From Prasinococcaceae sp. CCMP 1430 (Eukaryota > Prasinodermophyta > Palmophyllophyceae > Prasinococcales > Prasinococcaceae): a stretch of 53,822 nucleotides of DNA. Shown one piece after another: positions 10,347 to 21,100 of the stretch (within the stretch, counting starts at the first letter, position 1; every line of letters starts with the position of its first letter). The position numbers and the translations under genes are program-made. The notes beneath the pieces were generated by a model that saw only the letters and a list, made by a program, of their open reading frames with translations, was not told the origin of the DNA and searched no databases. The DNA lies in assembly GCA_013416795.1 (NCBI GenBank), contig RQSC01000006.1, positions 94,313 to 148,134 of the forward strand, read 5' to 3'.

Positions 10347-10838
10347 CTACTTCTTGCCCCTCTTCTTCTTCTTCTTGCTGTCCTTCTTGTCGACCTTGTC
10401 CGCCTCCTCGGCGGGTGCGGCATCCGGCTCAGTGCCGGTGTCGCCGCCGTCCTTGGTCATCTCCTGCGCGGCGGGCGCCTCCTCGGACGCGTTGTCGGTC
10501 TTGTCGGTGCCGTCAACACCCGCCGCGGCGAGCGCGTGGTTTTGGAAGGCGGCGGTGAGGGGGCGCGCCTCCTCCTCGCCGCAGTAGCACGCGCAGTGGC
10601 ACCTGTCGTCCTTGGAGGACGCGAGTGGCCCCCCGCGCGCGTACGGCGAGTCCGCCGGCATGGTCCCGCAGCCCCACACCCACACGAAGAGCGGGTAGCG
10701 CACCAGGCGCGAGCGGCAGAAGTTGCCCTCGGAGCACGCGCAGCCGTTGCACACGATCTCGTCGACGGCCTCGCAGCCCGGCGTGGCGGGCATCGCGCGG
10801 TTCGCGACGGCTGCCGCGGTCGCGCCGGCGAGCACCAT
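10347..10838 (-). CDS. Small Cys-rich protein with acidic/Lys-rich tail, function unknown
   Basis: 163 residues from the ATG at 10838 to the stop at 10347. The first 80 residues carry about 12 cysteines in closely spaced groups (CNGCACSEGNFC, CGTMP, CHCACYC), suggesting disulfides or metal binding. The second half has an acidic stretch and ends KKDSKKKKKRGKK. There is no clear signal peptide, though residues 1-15 are moderately hydrophobic. The frame is open upstream with no further ATG, and the upstream DNA is GC/GT alternation. I do not recognise a family. The Cys content is far above that of neighbouring proteins and supports a real gene over a chance frame. Confidence 0.5.
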   Translation of the reverse strand: MVLAGATAAAVANRAMPATPGCEAVDEIVCNGCACSEGNFCRSRLVRYPLFVWVWGCGTMPADSPYARGGPLASSKDDRCHCACYCGEEEARPLTAAFQNHALAAAGVDGTDKTDNASEEAPAAQEMTKDGGDTGTEPDAAPAEEADKVDKKDSKKKKKRGKK

Positions 10839-11298
10839 GACGCGCGCACGCGTGCGCGCGCGCGCGCGGTGTGTGCGTTGTGTGTGTGTGTGTGCGCGCG
10901 CGCTCGTGCGCGCGTGCGTGACCGCGAGAGGGACTGCCGGCCGCTTCGCGGGATTGCGTGCGGGCTCGCGGCGCGCGCGCACGCTCTGCCTCTCCCCCCC
11001 CCACTCTCTCACTCTCTCACTCTCTCACTCTCTCGCGCGCTGCGGCGCCCGCAAACAGAGCCAGACGGAGCGTGCGCCCCTCACTCTTCCCTCCACAGCA
11101 CACACACGCGCACAGACACGCACACACGCACGCGTCCCGCCCTCGGCCGCCCCGCCCGCGGGATCCCGCCGACGCGACGCCTGCGCGCAGCGCGCGCGCG
11201 CGCGCGCAGATAAGGACACGCGCGTCGAAACCGACACGCGGATGTGATGAGGATGTGGATGTGGTTATGTCCGCTGACACACGCACACGCACGCACAC

Positions 11299-11330
<32 letters not shown>

Positions 11331-11418
11331 GCGCACGCACACACACACGCACACACACACGCACACACACACAGACACACACACACACTCACGCATGCAC
11401 ACACACACACGTGTACAC

Positions 11419-11464
<46 letters not shown>

Positions 11465-11506
11465 GCACACACACACACACACGTGTACACACACACACAC
11501 ACGTGT

Positions 11507-11537
<31 letters not shown>

Positions 11538-12012
11538 CACACACACGCACACCTGCGCTTTGGCGCGCGCGCTTTCAGCGCCGCTGCTGCGAATCTGGCG
11601 CCGCTTGCGATATTTCGGGACCCACACAAAATCAAAATAAATAAAAAAACGGGCCGGGTTGCGGTTGCGGCGTCGTCGGTGCCGGCGGGGTGGGTGGGNG
11701 CGCGAAATGAGGTCGAATGGGCTTCGAAAAAATCCGCGGAGGGAATTTGGGCACGCGCGCGCGAGCGCGAGCGCTCCGTCAAATCGCATCCACCGGGGAA
11801 AAAAAGAAAAAAAGAAAAAAAAAGAAAAAGCTGTTGCGGTGCGGGGGGTACCAGGGTCTGCAAATTACGGTAGGCCTAGTTTGGAGATCCACCTTCCCGT
11901 ATTGTATGGTCAATATGGATTCATAACGATCGGCAGAGAAAATTTCGAAGCGCGTGTGTGATTGCGACCGGCGTTCCCCCGCCGCGCGCGGCCCGCCGCG
12001 CTGCTCGGCGCG
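10839..12012. other. Low-complexity intergenic region with simple repeats
   Basis: Mostly simple sequence: (GT)n and (CG)n near 10865-10915, (CTCTCA)n near 11000-11035, and the large CA tract listed separately. AT-rich DNA follows at 11625-11655, then an isolated n at 11699 and an A/AAAG tract at 11799-11830. Long frames here encode only HTHT/CVCV-type repeats and are not genes. Confidence 0.7.
11280..11553. repeat. (CA)n compound microsatellite, about 270 bases
   Basis: Nearly uninterrupted CA dinucleotides with scattered CG, GTGTAC and ATGC interruptions. ACGTGTACAC recurs three times (about 11409, 11481 and 11501), forming short palindromes. Alternating purine-pyrimidine of this length is prone to Z-DNA and polymerase slippage, so its true length is uncertain. 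Confidence 0.97.
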
Positions 12013-12673
12013 ATGACGACGGGCATGCGAGCGGCGCTCTCGCTCGCGGGGCTCAGCGTCGCGAAGGCCTTCATGGACTACGAGGGTGCGCGCGGGCGCA
12101 CGCGCGCCCCACGCACCGCGCACCGCCTGCTCCGCGCTGGTGCCTGGCGCCGCGCCGCCCGCACGCGACATGGTCGCTGACGCGCGCACGCGCGCGACGC
12201 GGCGCGCTCGCGTCGATCGCACGCGCGCAGTGGAGCGCACTGCAGCGGAGAACGCCATCAAGACGAACGGGCCCAAGGGAGTGGTCGACAAGGAAGTCGA
12301 GCTGGTCGAGAGCGACGGCAGCAGCCTGCGGGTGAAGACCGACCTGGCGCTCCTGGGGCTCAAGAAGTGGCACTTGCCCGAGACGGCCTGCGCAATCGAG
12401 AGGCGCGCGCGACTACCCAAATTCACGCCGGCGCAGCTCGCCGACATTGGCGCTCTGGAGACGACTGCGAGCGGCTGCCCCGTGCGCCGCCAGTCGCAGT
12501 CGCAGTGGACGATGTGCTGTGGCAGCCTCAAGGCGCGGTACAACGAGCAGCACATGACGCTGCACGTCGAGGTTTCCAACCCAGCGGGCGAAACGACGCC
12601 GCTGAGCGAGCATGAGCTGCAGCTCGCCGCCAAGATCGAGTCCTTCATCGAGGGAGTGGACCGGGCTGCCTAG
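12013..12673 (+). CDS. Uncharacterised two-exon protein
   Basis: Exons 12013..12085 and 12231..12673 (phase 1; donor GTGCGCGC, acceptor CGCGCAG) give 171 residues. The ATG at 12013 starts a short amphipathic segment (MTTGMRAALSLAGLSVAKAF) that could be a targeting peptide. The body contains KTDLALLGLKKWHLPETAC and a Cys-containing stretch QWTMCCGSLKARY. It ends with a helical segment rich in Glu and Leu. The clean splice phase and ordinary amino-acid composition support a real gene. I do not recognise a family and assign no function. Confidence 0.6.
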
Positions 12674-13081
12674 CAAGCGGCGCGGCTGCACAGGCGCGCG
12701 GCGCACGCTCGGCGATGCAGTAAGCGCGCACGTTGAGTTCGCGGCGATGCCGTGCACTGCAGTTTGAAAGCAGCCTCGGACCCCCGCGCTCAGTGGAATT
12801 GGAGGCGTCGTCGGAAAACAAAACCCAGCTCGCGGTTGCGCGTGCGTCCCTTACTCGCCCTCGTACGAGAGACACACGCTGCGCCCCCCGGGCGCGGGCA
12901 GAGCGTCGGGAGCGAACGCGCCAGAGGAAGTGCGCGGGAGAGGCGAGGACCACGAAGCGCTCGCGTCAGCTTTCCGGAGCGAGCGCCTGATAGGGACAGA
13001 CGCATTGCGCTCCGCTCACTCGGCAGGCTCGCCGCTCTTGCGCTGCTGGCAAGCAGCACGCGCGCCCACGCTCGTCCGCAC
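12674..13081. other. Gap between two genes, may hold the 3' end of msrB
   Basis: No independent gene seen. The last MsrB exon must lie here. A CAG at about 13042-13052 could be its acceptor, but none of the continuations I tried ends in a family-like C-terminus. Confidence 0.4.
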
Positions 13082-13621
13082 CTGTTGACGCAGTGGCGCT
13101 CGTTCGTCGGCGTCGGGAAGCCCTCGCCCTTGAAGACGTGCCCCAGATGACCGCCGCAGTTTGAGCACACGATCTCGATGCGCATGCCATCGGCGTCAGG
13201 GAGCTCGGTGATGGCGCCCGGCACGCCTTCGTAGAAGGCCGGCCAGCCGCAACCAGAGTCAAACTTGCTCTTCGCGGTGTAGAGCGGCGCCTGCGTTTCG
13301 TCCACCGCGAGGTGCGTGCGCCGTGGTTTAGTGTGTTGGCAGTCGGGGCAGCCACTCCTCGAGTCAGCGCTAGGCGGCGGTCACGCGAGGCAATCCGAGG
13401 TGAGTGCGCCGCGGGGCGGCGTAGGCGAGCGCGCAGGCGCGTCGCGGGGGTGGCTGGCGATCACGCACATTGCAACCCACGCAATTGTAAGTGCCCTCCT
13501 CCGGGTAGTGCTTGTTGTACTCCCCAGTGCCCGGGAACTCAGTGCCCTTCTGGCGCAGCACGCGGAACTGCTCCGGGCTGAGCTTGAGCTGCCACTCTCC
13601 TGGCGTGAGGTCCTTGGGTGA
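13082..13621 (-). CDS. MSRB: Peptide methionine-R-sulfoxide reductase (MsrB)
   Basis: Two internal exons are clear: 13621..13469 and 13290..13082, joined in phase 0 (donor GTGCGTGA, acceptor ACGCAG). The first encodes [30 protein letters not shown] and the zinc ligands CVGC. The second encodes [14 protein letters not shown], the second zinc pair [27 protein letters not shown] with the catalytic Cys. MsrB reduces methionine-R-sulfoxide in oxidised proteins using thioredoxin-type donors. The exon ends at AAC-AG followed by GTGCGG, so a short last exon must complete Ser and the C-terminus; I could not fix it. Upstream, an ATG at 13917 opens an Arg/Ala-rich frame resembling an organelle transit peptide, and a donor at GATGTACTGG would join it in phase. 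Confidence 0.9.
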
Positions 13622-14079
13622 CTGCGCGGCAGAGCGGCAGCGCCGGGAGTCAGCACAGCGCCATCCACCACATCCGGGCACGCGCGCGCCGCAGCGAGCA
13701 GGCGCGCGGCCCTCGCCGTCGCCGCGGGCGGTGCCAGTACATCGCGGAAGAGAAGCGCGCGCGCAGGGCTCGCGAGCGGGGCCAGTGGGCGAGGGCGGTG
13801 CCCGGGGCGGGAGACGAGGGCAGGCCGCGCCAGGGCGCTCGCTCGCTCGCTCGTGCGCGGCGCGGCGCGGGGAGCGAGGCGACCGGCTGCTGCTGCCGAG
13901 CGTGCGGTGGCGATCATCCCGATGGGCAGCGCGGGCGCCGCTGCTGCTGCTCCTCCTCCTGCTGCTGCGGCGGCGCGCGGTGTGCCGGCGGCGCGCCACG
14001 CGGCCGCGGATAAAGTAAATTGGGGTTCGGGGCGCAGCGCACCCGCTCAAAGACAACGGAATTCGAAATTATCGTCACC

Positions 14080-14206
14080 TAAGATTGATTTTACCCGCCC
14101 TTCCTCGCGTCCCTTAAAAACACCTCAACAAAGATGCAATGTGATATTAAAAGAAGTCGCCCGTGAGTAAATAATTTTCAGTGATGTGATATTTCATATC
14201 CGTAGG
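14080..14206 (+). promoter_or_regulatory. AT-rich island upstream of the Nudix gene
   Basis: About 120 bases of clearly lower GC than the surroundings, ending at the first candidate ATG (14207). It contains ATATTAAAAG and a stretch GTGAGTAAATAATTTTCAG that mimics a minimal intron. It is a plausible core promoter or 5' UTR. No specific element can be proven. Confidence 0.35.
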
Positions 14207-15401
14207 ATGTGGCGGGCCCGGTTGCAGTGCGCGCTCGCGCGCCGCGGCGCCACAGTGCGAGCTCCTGCTGGGCGTGCGTGGGCGTGCGTGGGAGTGCGTG
14301 GGCGCGGCGGGCGGCGGAGGGAGGGGTGTCCCGATCGGGCGCGTGCCGGGTTCAGGTGGGGGCTTCGAGCGAGGCCTCGCGCGCGCGCGATGGCCGAGCC
14401 GCCCGCCGCAGAGGCGCGCGTCGACTCGGCCGACTTCTCGGCGACGCCGGGGCGCTTCCGCTGGCTCAAGCTAGGGGAGATACAGTGGACCGACGAGCGC
14501 GGGCGGGCGCGCCGCTGGGAGACGGCCGAACGCTCGACGCGCGCGGCCGGCGCGGGGGTCGATGGCGTGTGCGTCGTCGCGCGGCTGGCGCCGTGGTCGT
14601 CGCGCGCGGCCGCGATGCGCTCGGACCTGCGCAGCTCGCCCCCCGAGGAGCACACCGTGCTGGTGTCGCAGTTCCGGCCCCCGGTGGGCGGCTACGTGCT
14701 CGAGCTCCCCGCGGGGCTCGTGGACAAGGGCGAGACGAGCCTCACCGCGGCGGTGCGCGAGCTCAAGGAGGAAACGGGGTACACAGCCAATGCGTCGGCG
14801 CTGGCGTTTGCGCGCACGTCGCCCATTGTGCCGTGCGACCCGGGCCTCTCCGGCTCGAACATGCAGGCGATATGCATGAAGGTTGACGTCGAAGCGGACG
14901 GCAACGCGGACCCGCAGGACGCGCAGGAGGACGCCGAGTGCATCGAGAAGCACGTCGTTCCGTCCGGGGGCGGGTGCGTGCGTGCGATGCGCGCGGGCGC
15001 GGGAAGCGAGGCTGGGCACGGCGCCCGCGCGCGTGCGTTCGTGCGCGCGCGCGCGCGTGCGAGGGACGGATGATCCGAGCACAGCGCCTGGGGCGCCCGC
15101 AGCGCCCTTGAATCGCCTCTCCTCGCGCGCGTGCTGACGCGCATCGCTCGCCCTTTCGCATGCCGCTGCGCCATCTCGATCTCGCAGCGCGCTGCTCGAG
15201 GCCATCGAGCGCCTGCGGTCGGAGAAAGGCCTCGTCCCCGACGCGCGGCTGTGGATGTACGCCGCGGGCCGCCGCGACGAGGCGGAGGCGTGGGCGCCGC
15301 ACGTCGCGCTCGCGCATGCCGCCGGCTTCCACCGAGGCCTCATAGCGGGCGCCCTCGGTGCGGGCCTGCTGCTGGCCGTGTGGAGCGGCACCCGCCCGTG
15401 A
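14207..15401 (+). CDS. Nudix hydrolase of the ADP-ribose/ADP-sugar pyrophosphatase type
   Basis: Exons 14207..14973 and 15188..15401, joined in phase 2 (donor GTGCGTGCG, acceptor TCTCGCAG). The Nudix box is complete: GLVDKGETSLTAAVRELKEETGY matches G-x5-E-x7-REUxEExGU. The preceding LPAG and following GLSGSN segments match NUDT5-like enzymes, which cleave ADP-ribose or ADP-sugars to AMP and a sugar phosphate. Exon 2 restores the typical C-terminal helix LLEAIERLRSEKGLVPDARLW and adds a hydrophobic end (LIAGALGAGLLLAVW) that may be a tail anchor, unusual for the family. The ATG at 14207 gives an Arg-rich presequence (MWRARLQCALARRG); the ATG at 14390 would give a cytosolic form. Confidence 0.88.
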
Positions 15402-15454
15402 GCGCCATCTCAATTCACTTGACGTACCAGCGCGCGCAGCTTCTAGACCCTATC

Positions 15455-15521
15455 ATGCGCCCGCGCTCTTACCCTAATTCGCTTTTCCGTAACCCTGGGC
15501 AGGCGCTGCGTTCTGCAGCGC

Positions 15522-15552
<31 letters not shown>

Positions 15553-16960
15553 CTGCCGCCGNNNNNNNNNNNNNNNNNNNNNNNNNNNNNNNNNNNNNNN
15601 NNNNNNNNNNNNNNNNNNNNNNNNNNNNNNCGCGGTGCCGCTGCGGGCCGCCGACGTCGAGCCGCTGCGGCCCGACCCGCGCGGGCTGCGCGGCGTGCCC
15701 GACGGCGAGCTCGACTCGCGCGAGATGGCCGTGCGCGCGCAGGACACCGTCGGCCGACCGCTCTACCTCGACATGCAGGCGACCACGCCGATGGACCCGC
15801 GCGTGCTCGACGCCATGCTGCCGTACATGACCGGCCAGTTTGGCAACGCGCACTCGCGCACGCATGTGTACGGCTGGGAGTCGGACGCCGCGGTGGAGGC
15901 CGCGCGCGCGCAGGTCGCGAGCCTGGTCGGCGCGGATGCCAAGGAGATCATATTCACCTCGGGCGCCACCGAGTCCAACAACATGGCCATCAAGGGCGTC
16001 GCCGAGTTTTACGCGGGGCGCAAGAAGCATGTCATCACAACGCAGACGGACCACAAGTGCGTGCTCGACTCGTGCAGGCACCTCGAGCAGCAGGGCTGGG
16101 ACGTGACGTACCTGCCGGTGCAGACCAACGGCCTGGTGGACCTGCAGGTGCTCGAGGAGGCCATCCGCCCCGACACGGCGGTGTGCTCGGTGATGGCGGT
16201 GAACAACGAGATCGGGGTGGTGCAGCCCATCAAGCAGATCGGCGAGATATGCCGCAAGCACAAGGTGTTCTTCCACACCGACGCCGCGCAAGCCGTGGGC
16301 AAGGTGCCCATCGACGTCAACGACATGAACATCGACCTCATGTCCATCTCGGGCCACAAGCTCTACGGGCCCAAGGGCATCGGCGCCATCTACGTGCGCC
16401 GCCGGCCGCGCGTGCGGCTCTCGCCGATCATCAACGGCGGCGGGCAGGAGCGTGGTCTCCGCTCGGGGACCCTCCCGACGCCACTGGCGGTGGGGCTTGG
16501 CGCCGCGTGCGACGTGGCGGCGCGCGAAATGGCGCACGACACGGCGCACGTGAAGGCGCTCTCCGAGCGCCTGCTGTCAGGGCTGCGCGCGCGGCTGACG
16601 CACATCCACCTCAACGGCGACGAGGAAGCGCGCTACCCGGGCAACGTCAACGTGAGCTTTGAGCACGTCGAGGGCGAGTCACTCCTGATGGGTCTCAAGC
16701 AGGTGGCGGTGTCGAGTGGCTCGGCATGCACGAGCGCGTCGCTCGAGCCGTCGTACGTGCTGCGCGCGCTGGGTGCCGACGACGAGATGGCGCACAGCTC
16801 CATCCGCTTTGGCGTGGGCCGCTTCACCACCGAGCAGGAGGTCGACGCCGCCATCGAGACGACGGTCGAGCATGTCGACAAGCTCCGCGAGATGTCGCCA
16901 CTGTGGGAGATGGTGCAGGAGGGCATCGACCTGAAGACCGTCCAGTGGACACAGCACTGA
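15455..16960 (+). CDS. NFS1: Cysteine desulfurase NFS1 (mitochondrial type), gap near the N-terminus
   Basis: PLP enzyme that takes sulfur from cysteine for iron-sulfur cluster assembly. From [21 protein letters not shown] to the end WTQH it matches eukaryotic NFS1/bacterial IscS along its length. It has TSGATESNN, the [10 protein letters not shown] and [10 protein letters not shown] segments, the PLP lysine in [10 protein letters not shown] and the catalytic Cys in [21 protein letters not shown]. The C-terminal [17 protein letters not shown] is also canonical. The ATG at 15455 starts a Ser/Arg-rich presequence that runs into a 69-base N-run (15562-15630) flanked by CCG repeats, so the frame across the gap is assumed. 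The downstream part is a single uninterrupted exon. Confidence 0.95.
15562..15630. other. Assembly gap (69 N) in a (CCG)n repeat
   Basis: The run of N is preceded by about 40 bases of (CCG)n, so the gap is probably a failure through a triplet repeat in the NFS1 presequence. Confidence 0.99.
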
Positions 16961-17310
16961 GTCCCGCCGCGGCGCGTCGCTGACCCCGCGGCAACCTCAG
17001 CGAAGGCCGCGCCGAGTGTGTAATTTATTTTTGTTGTTCTCACGCGAGCACCGCCGCTCCAGACGCCGCCGGATCTCCCTGGATGTCGCGCAGGAGGGGC
17101 GCAGCTCACCCTTTCTTGTGTCAACGCGCGGTCGTGCAGGCGCTGATTGCGCACATGCCCGACGGCGAAGTGAGCGCGTGCACCCGCGTTCGCATGCGCA
17201 CGCGCACGCACGTGCGCCCGTGGACGTCAAGTATGGTACATTGCGAGTACAGTGGCGCTCGCGTCTGCATCCGCGTGCGCGTGGCGCAAAGCGCAGATAG
17301 GCACGCGCGT
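16961..17310. other. Intergenic region between convergent genes
   Basis: Holds the 3' ends of NFS1 (plus) and the small membrane-protein gene (minus). It has an AT-rich stretch GTGTAATTTATTTTTGTTG at about 17019. No gene recognised. Confidence 0.5.
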
Positions 17311-17899
17311 TCACCCCATGAGCGCCCACGCCAGCCAGTGGCTGGACCCCCACGCAGCAGCGATCGCCCACGTCGCTCCGGTAGCCACCCGCTTGGACAG
17401 CCGCATGTCGTTGGCGAATGAGTCGATGGCCTGCGTGGCACGTCGGGCGCGCGCGTTCGCATGTCAAGGCGCGTCAGCTCGCGGCGCCAAGCACGCACGC
17501 GCGCGTGCGCAGGCGCACGCATGGGAAGGCAGGTGTCCACGTACATACAGGAGCGCGTGTTCCATGTCACCCCGTGGTTGCGTGAAGCACAGGATGCAAA
17601 GTAGCACGGCGAGGACCGACTGCATTCTGAACACGCTCTGCGAGTGCGAGCGCGCGGGCGTCGTCCGCGAGAGAGCGGGAGCGATGATGTCAGCAGTCTG
17701 CACGCGGGCGCGGAGCGCGCGGGCCCACACGCAGTGTGGCACGCTCGCTCGCTCGCGCACGGTAGCACACGCACGGCGCACGCACCGTCGTGCCCCACGC
17801 GATCGCAAGCGCAGCCAACGTCAAGGCGGCGCCCGTCCCGGCCGCTTGGTAGCTGAACCCCTCGGCACGCGCGCGCCGCAGCGTGGCGGCGGCAACCAT
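17311..17899 (-). CDS. Small three-exon membrane protein, function unknown
   Basis: None of the three exons is long enough to stand out alone. They are 17899..17786, 17637..17545 and 17430..17311, all joined in phase 0 (donors GTGCGTGC and GTACGTGG; acceptors TCGCAG and CACGCAG). The spliced product is 108 residues with three hydrophobic segments: GAALTLAALAIAW, SVLAVLLCILCF and ATWAIAAAWGSSHWLAWALMG. Between them is a conserved-looking amphipathic stretch, AIDSFANDMRLSKRV. Three successive exons with correct splice signals, preserved frame and membrane-type composition are unlikely by chance. No family recognised. Confidence 0.6.
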
Positions 17900-18176
17900 G
17901 GCGGCGGCGGCCACGGCGGCCAGGCGCGCGACCACCGCGGCGGTGCCCGCTGGTACCTGGGATCAGGATGAATGGATTTCATTTTCCCAGCGCTTCCGGG
18001 CGGTGCGGCCCCGCTCAGCGCGCGTGCTGTGGCGCCCGCCGAGCTCGAGTGAAACCCTGTTCACATCTTCGAATTCGAGGCGTCAAATTAAACCCTAAAT
18101 GACTAAACCTAATATGGAAATCCTAACCTAGTGTGCATGCGTGTCCAGGCGAGGTACACGCCACCGCACACGGCGC
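17900..18176. other. AT-rich intergenic DNA
   Basis: 18050-18130 is low in GC and contains two CCTAA-type words (AACCCTAAATGACTAAACCTAA). It lies between the start of the small membrane-protein gene and the 3' end of the helicase gene, both on the minus strand. Confidence 0.5.
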
Positions 18177-21100
18177 TCAGAGCTCGATGCGAAACTGCTG
18201 CATCTCGATCTCCATGGAGCCGCCGCCGTCCTCGAGGTCGTAGGCGTCGTCGATGGCGCCGGCGGAGCCCAGGACGCTCTCGCTGAACAGCTGCGCCATG
18301 GTCGCCCCGAGGTCGTCGTAGGTGCTGTCCTCGCGTGCGTCCGCGGTGTCGGCGCCGCGCATGCGCGCGCTGAGGTATTCCGCGCCTGCGCCCATGAAGG
18401 CACCGCGCGCGCTGCAGTGCTTGAGAAGCGCGCGCCAGTTTGAGTCCTCCGCGAGCGCCTGCGGGTGCCCACACACTACGAGCAGCGCCTTGGCCCGCGT
18501 GATGGCCACGTTGAATCTGTTGGGGGAGCTGAATGCATGGATCGCCGCGGCGTTGCTGCCGCTCCCTCCGCCAGCGGCGCGCAGCGACGCTGGTCTCGTG
18601 AGCACCGTACTTATCAGCAGCACCCGAGCTTCTTGGCCCTGATAGTCATCAATCGTTCCGACGCGCACGGCGCCGAGCCCTCTCTGGCGAAGACAGTGGC
18701 GAATCGCATGTACTTGCGATCGGAAGAGCGCCACCACGCCCAGCTCGCTCGCGCTGGTGTCTACGTGCTCAGCGGTGACGAGGCTCTCGACGAGATCGGT
18801 GACGACGGTAGCCTCAAAGGGATTGAACCACGAGTGGTCGCCCTGACGCACCTGTCGGCCATGCACGCCATACATGACCAGTGGAGGGACCTCGCTGCTT
18901 GCCGACGGAGGTATCCACGCAGGGGGGCGGACGCTGTCTGGATCTGCTGCCGAAATGAGCGCATCTTCATAGAACAGGCGTGATGGCAGCGAAAGGAGTG
19001 CCTGCGATGAGCGGTACGAGCGCAGGAGCGCAGCGACTTTCAGGCCGCCGAGCCCTTTCGTGCGCATCAGGGCGCCGAGCAGTGACGATGTCATGGCCTT
19101 TCGCACGCTTCTCACGCTCGTGTGCACGAGTGGCCCCAACTGGAGAGGGTCCCCGACGAGAAGGACCCGCGGCTCTTCGACTTCAAGGCCGAGGCCGAAC
19201 GGTGGCGGTGGGCTCACGAGGATGGCCGTCACCAACGGACAGAGTGTCTCCGCCACCAGCGCCTGCCCCGCCTCGTCAACGATGACGTGCGACACGCGCC
19301 GGTCCGCCTGATTGCCACCGTATCCATCGCTGGTGGCGCTCCCCGCCCGAGCCCTCGCGAGGAGCGTCGCGCCACCACAGGTGGCGACAATAATCGAGCA
19401 CTCGGAGGACAGGGCGGCCTGAACGGCCGCGTGCTCATCGAAGGCTCGGCCAATGCCGCCATGGCCACCGTCAGACTGCGAAAAATAGCAGAACGGGATG
19501 ACGTCGGCCTTCACGCTCTCGGCAAGCCTGGTGGCAGCATTGATTCTCACGAGGTAGCCCTTGTCGAGAGTGACACCCGGCGCACACGACGGCGCCGTCG
19601 CAAGCTGCGACGCCAGCAGGTCTGCGGCGAAGTTGGTGGGGGCGCACACGAGCACCTTGGCATCTGGGGTGTGCAGCAAGACTTGCCGCACAACCTCGAC
19701 CACTGTTGAGGACTTGCCGGTCCCAGGGGGGCCAAAGATGCACATTGGTGGCGCTGCGTCGTTGCAGGCATATCCGCCGTGGTCCGTGCCCCCGACGCGT
19801 GCGCTGAGGTCTTCGGGCAGTCTCAACTCCCCACTGTCGGCTGGGTGGGCGTCGTCAAAGTCTTCCCAGAAGACGTACTTCTCCACAGCCGCGAGCTGCT
19901 CGCGGTTGAGCAGCTCATTGAAGGGTTCGCATCGCCGCACCGACGTTCCAGGATGCGATTCCATGGCGCCATTCGAACCCGGCACCTGATCGCCCGCTCT
20001 GCGGCGCGAGGACTCCGCGAGGCTGGCGGCCTCGGCAAGTGCACGGGCACATGCGCCGTCACCATCGTTCTGCCCGTCGGTTGAGCCCTCCTGGCACAGT
20101 GATTCAAGCAGCGGCGCGATCCATCGTGGCGGTTGGGGCAGCGCCTGCGCTTGCTCGAGCGTCCACCCGAGAGCGGCAAATAGGTGATTGTCGACGGCGA
20201 AGGACACATGCACTCGAAGCGGTGGCACCTTCTCTTGATGCTCGGCACCTCCTTTTCCCGCTGTGGGGCTGTACAGTGCCTCCAAGAAGCCTGCGAGTTG
20301 CCCGGCTCGTCTCGAATCAATGTGTTGAGTGCGGGTGACCAGCTCGGCGACCTCGTCAGGGAGCTTGAGCATCACTGTCCCCTTTTGCACTTGCACGACG
20401 GTCATGCCGAGTTCGAAGCTCTCGGGGGCATACGCTGGGCGCACGCGCACGACGTCCCCGGCAGATAGCGCTGGCCTGCCTTCCTCGACTCCAGGCGCTT
20501 CAAACTGCACGAGGCGTGCCCTCGAGCCCGCTGTTTGCCCCCCTCCGCTCGAGGCACAAAGCTGCACGTGGAACATGTCGCATTTGCGCAGGTTTTCGGC
20601 GATGGCATTGCGCTCGACCGCCGAGAGCGAAGCGAGCGCACGGAGCGCCACGCGCGCCTCCGACGCCTCGTCTGACTCATCTATTCGCGTTTTGCTCGCG
20701 AGCGCCCACTCGCGAATCGTCCTTGGGAGTGCCTCGCCGGTCAACAGTGTTTCCAAGTCGATACTGCTGCCGAGCGCGCGCTCAGCCCGCGCCTGGCGTC
20801 CCTCGTCTGCGAAGGCCACGCGCGCGGGGCGATCGAACAACGTGCGGAGGTTGCCGGGCACAAACTGCGGCGCGTCTTCCGACAGCCTGACAAACTCGGT
20901 GGTGTTCGACACGAGCGCGAGCGTCACGGGGCACGCCAGGGGTTCCAGCGGGCCGAAACCTCCGTACTGCTCCTGCAGTGCCGCTGGGGCAATGTGCGGG
21001 AGCCGCACGCCGACGCCCACCACGAAGCGGCTCGCGTGCAACCCGCACTTGGCCGACGGGCGCAACTCGATCGTGAAGTTGTACGAGGCCCCTGCTGGGA

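Noticed and set aside
11280-11640. Long frames coding for HTHTHT or CVCVCV peptides
   Set aside because: They are translations of the CA microsatellite; no start context, no conserved protein features.
18090-18125. Telomere-like CCCTAAA words
   Set aside because: Only isolated copies in AT-rich DNA, not a tandem array.
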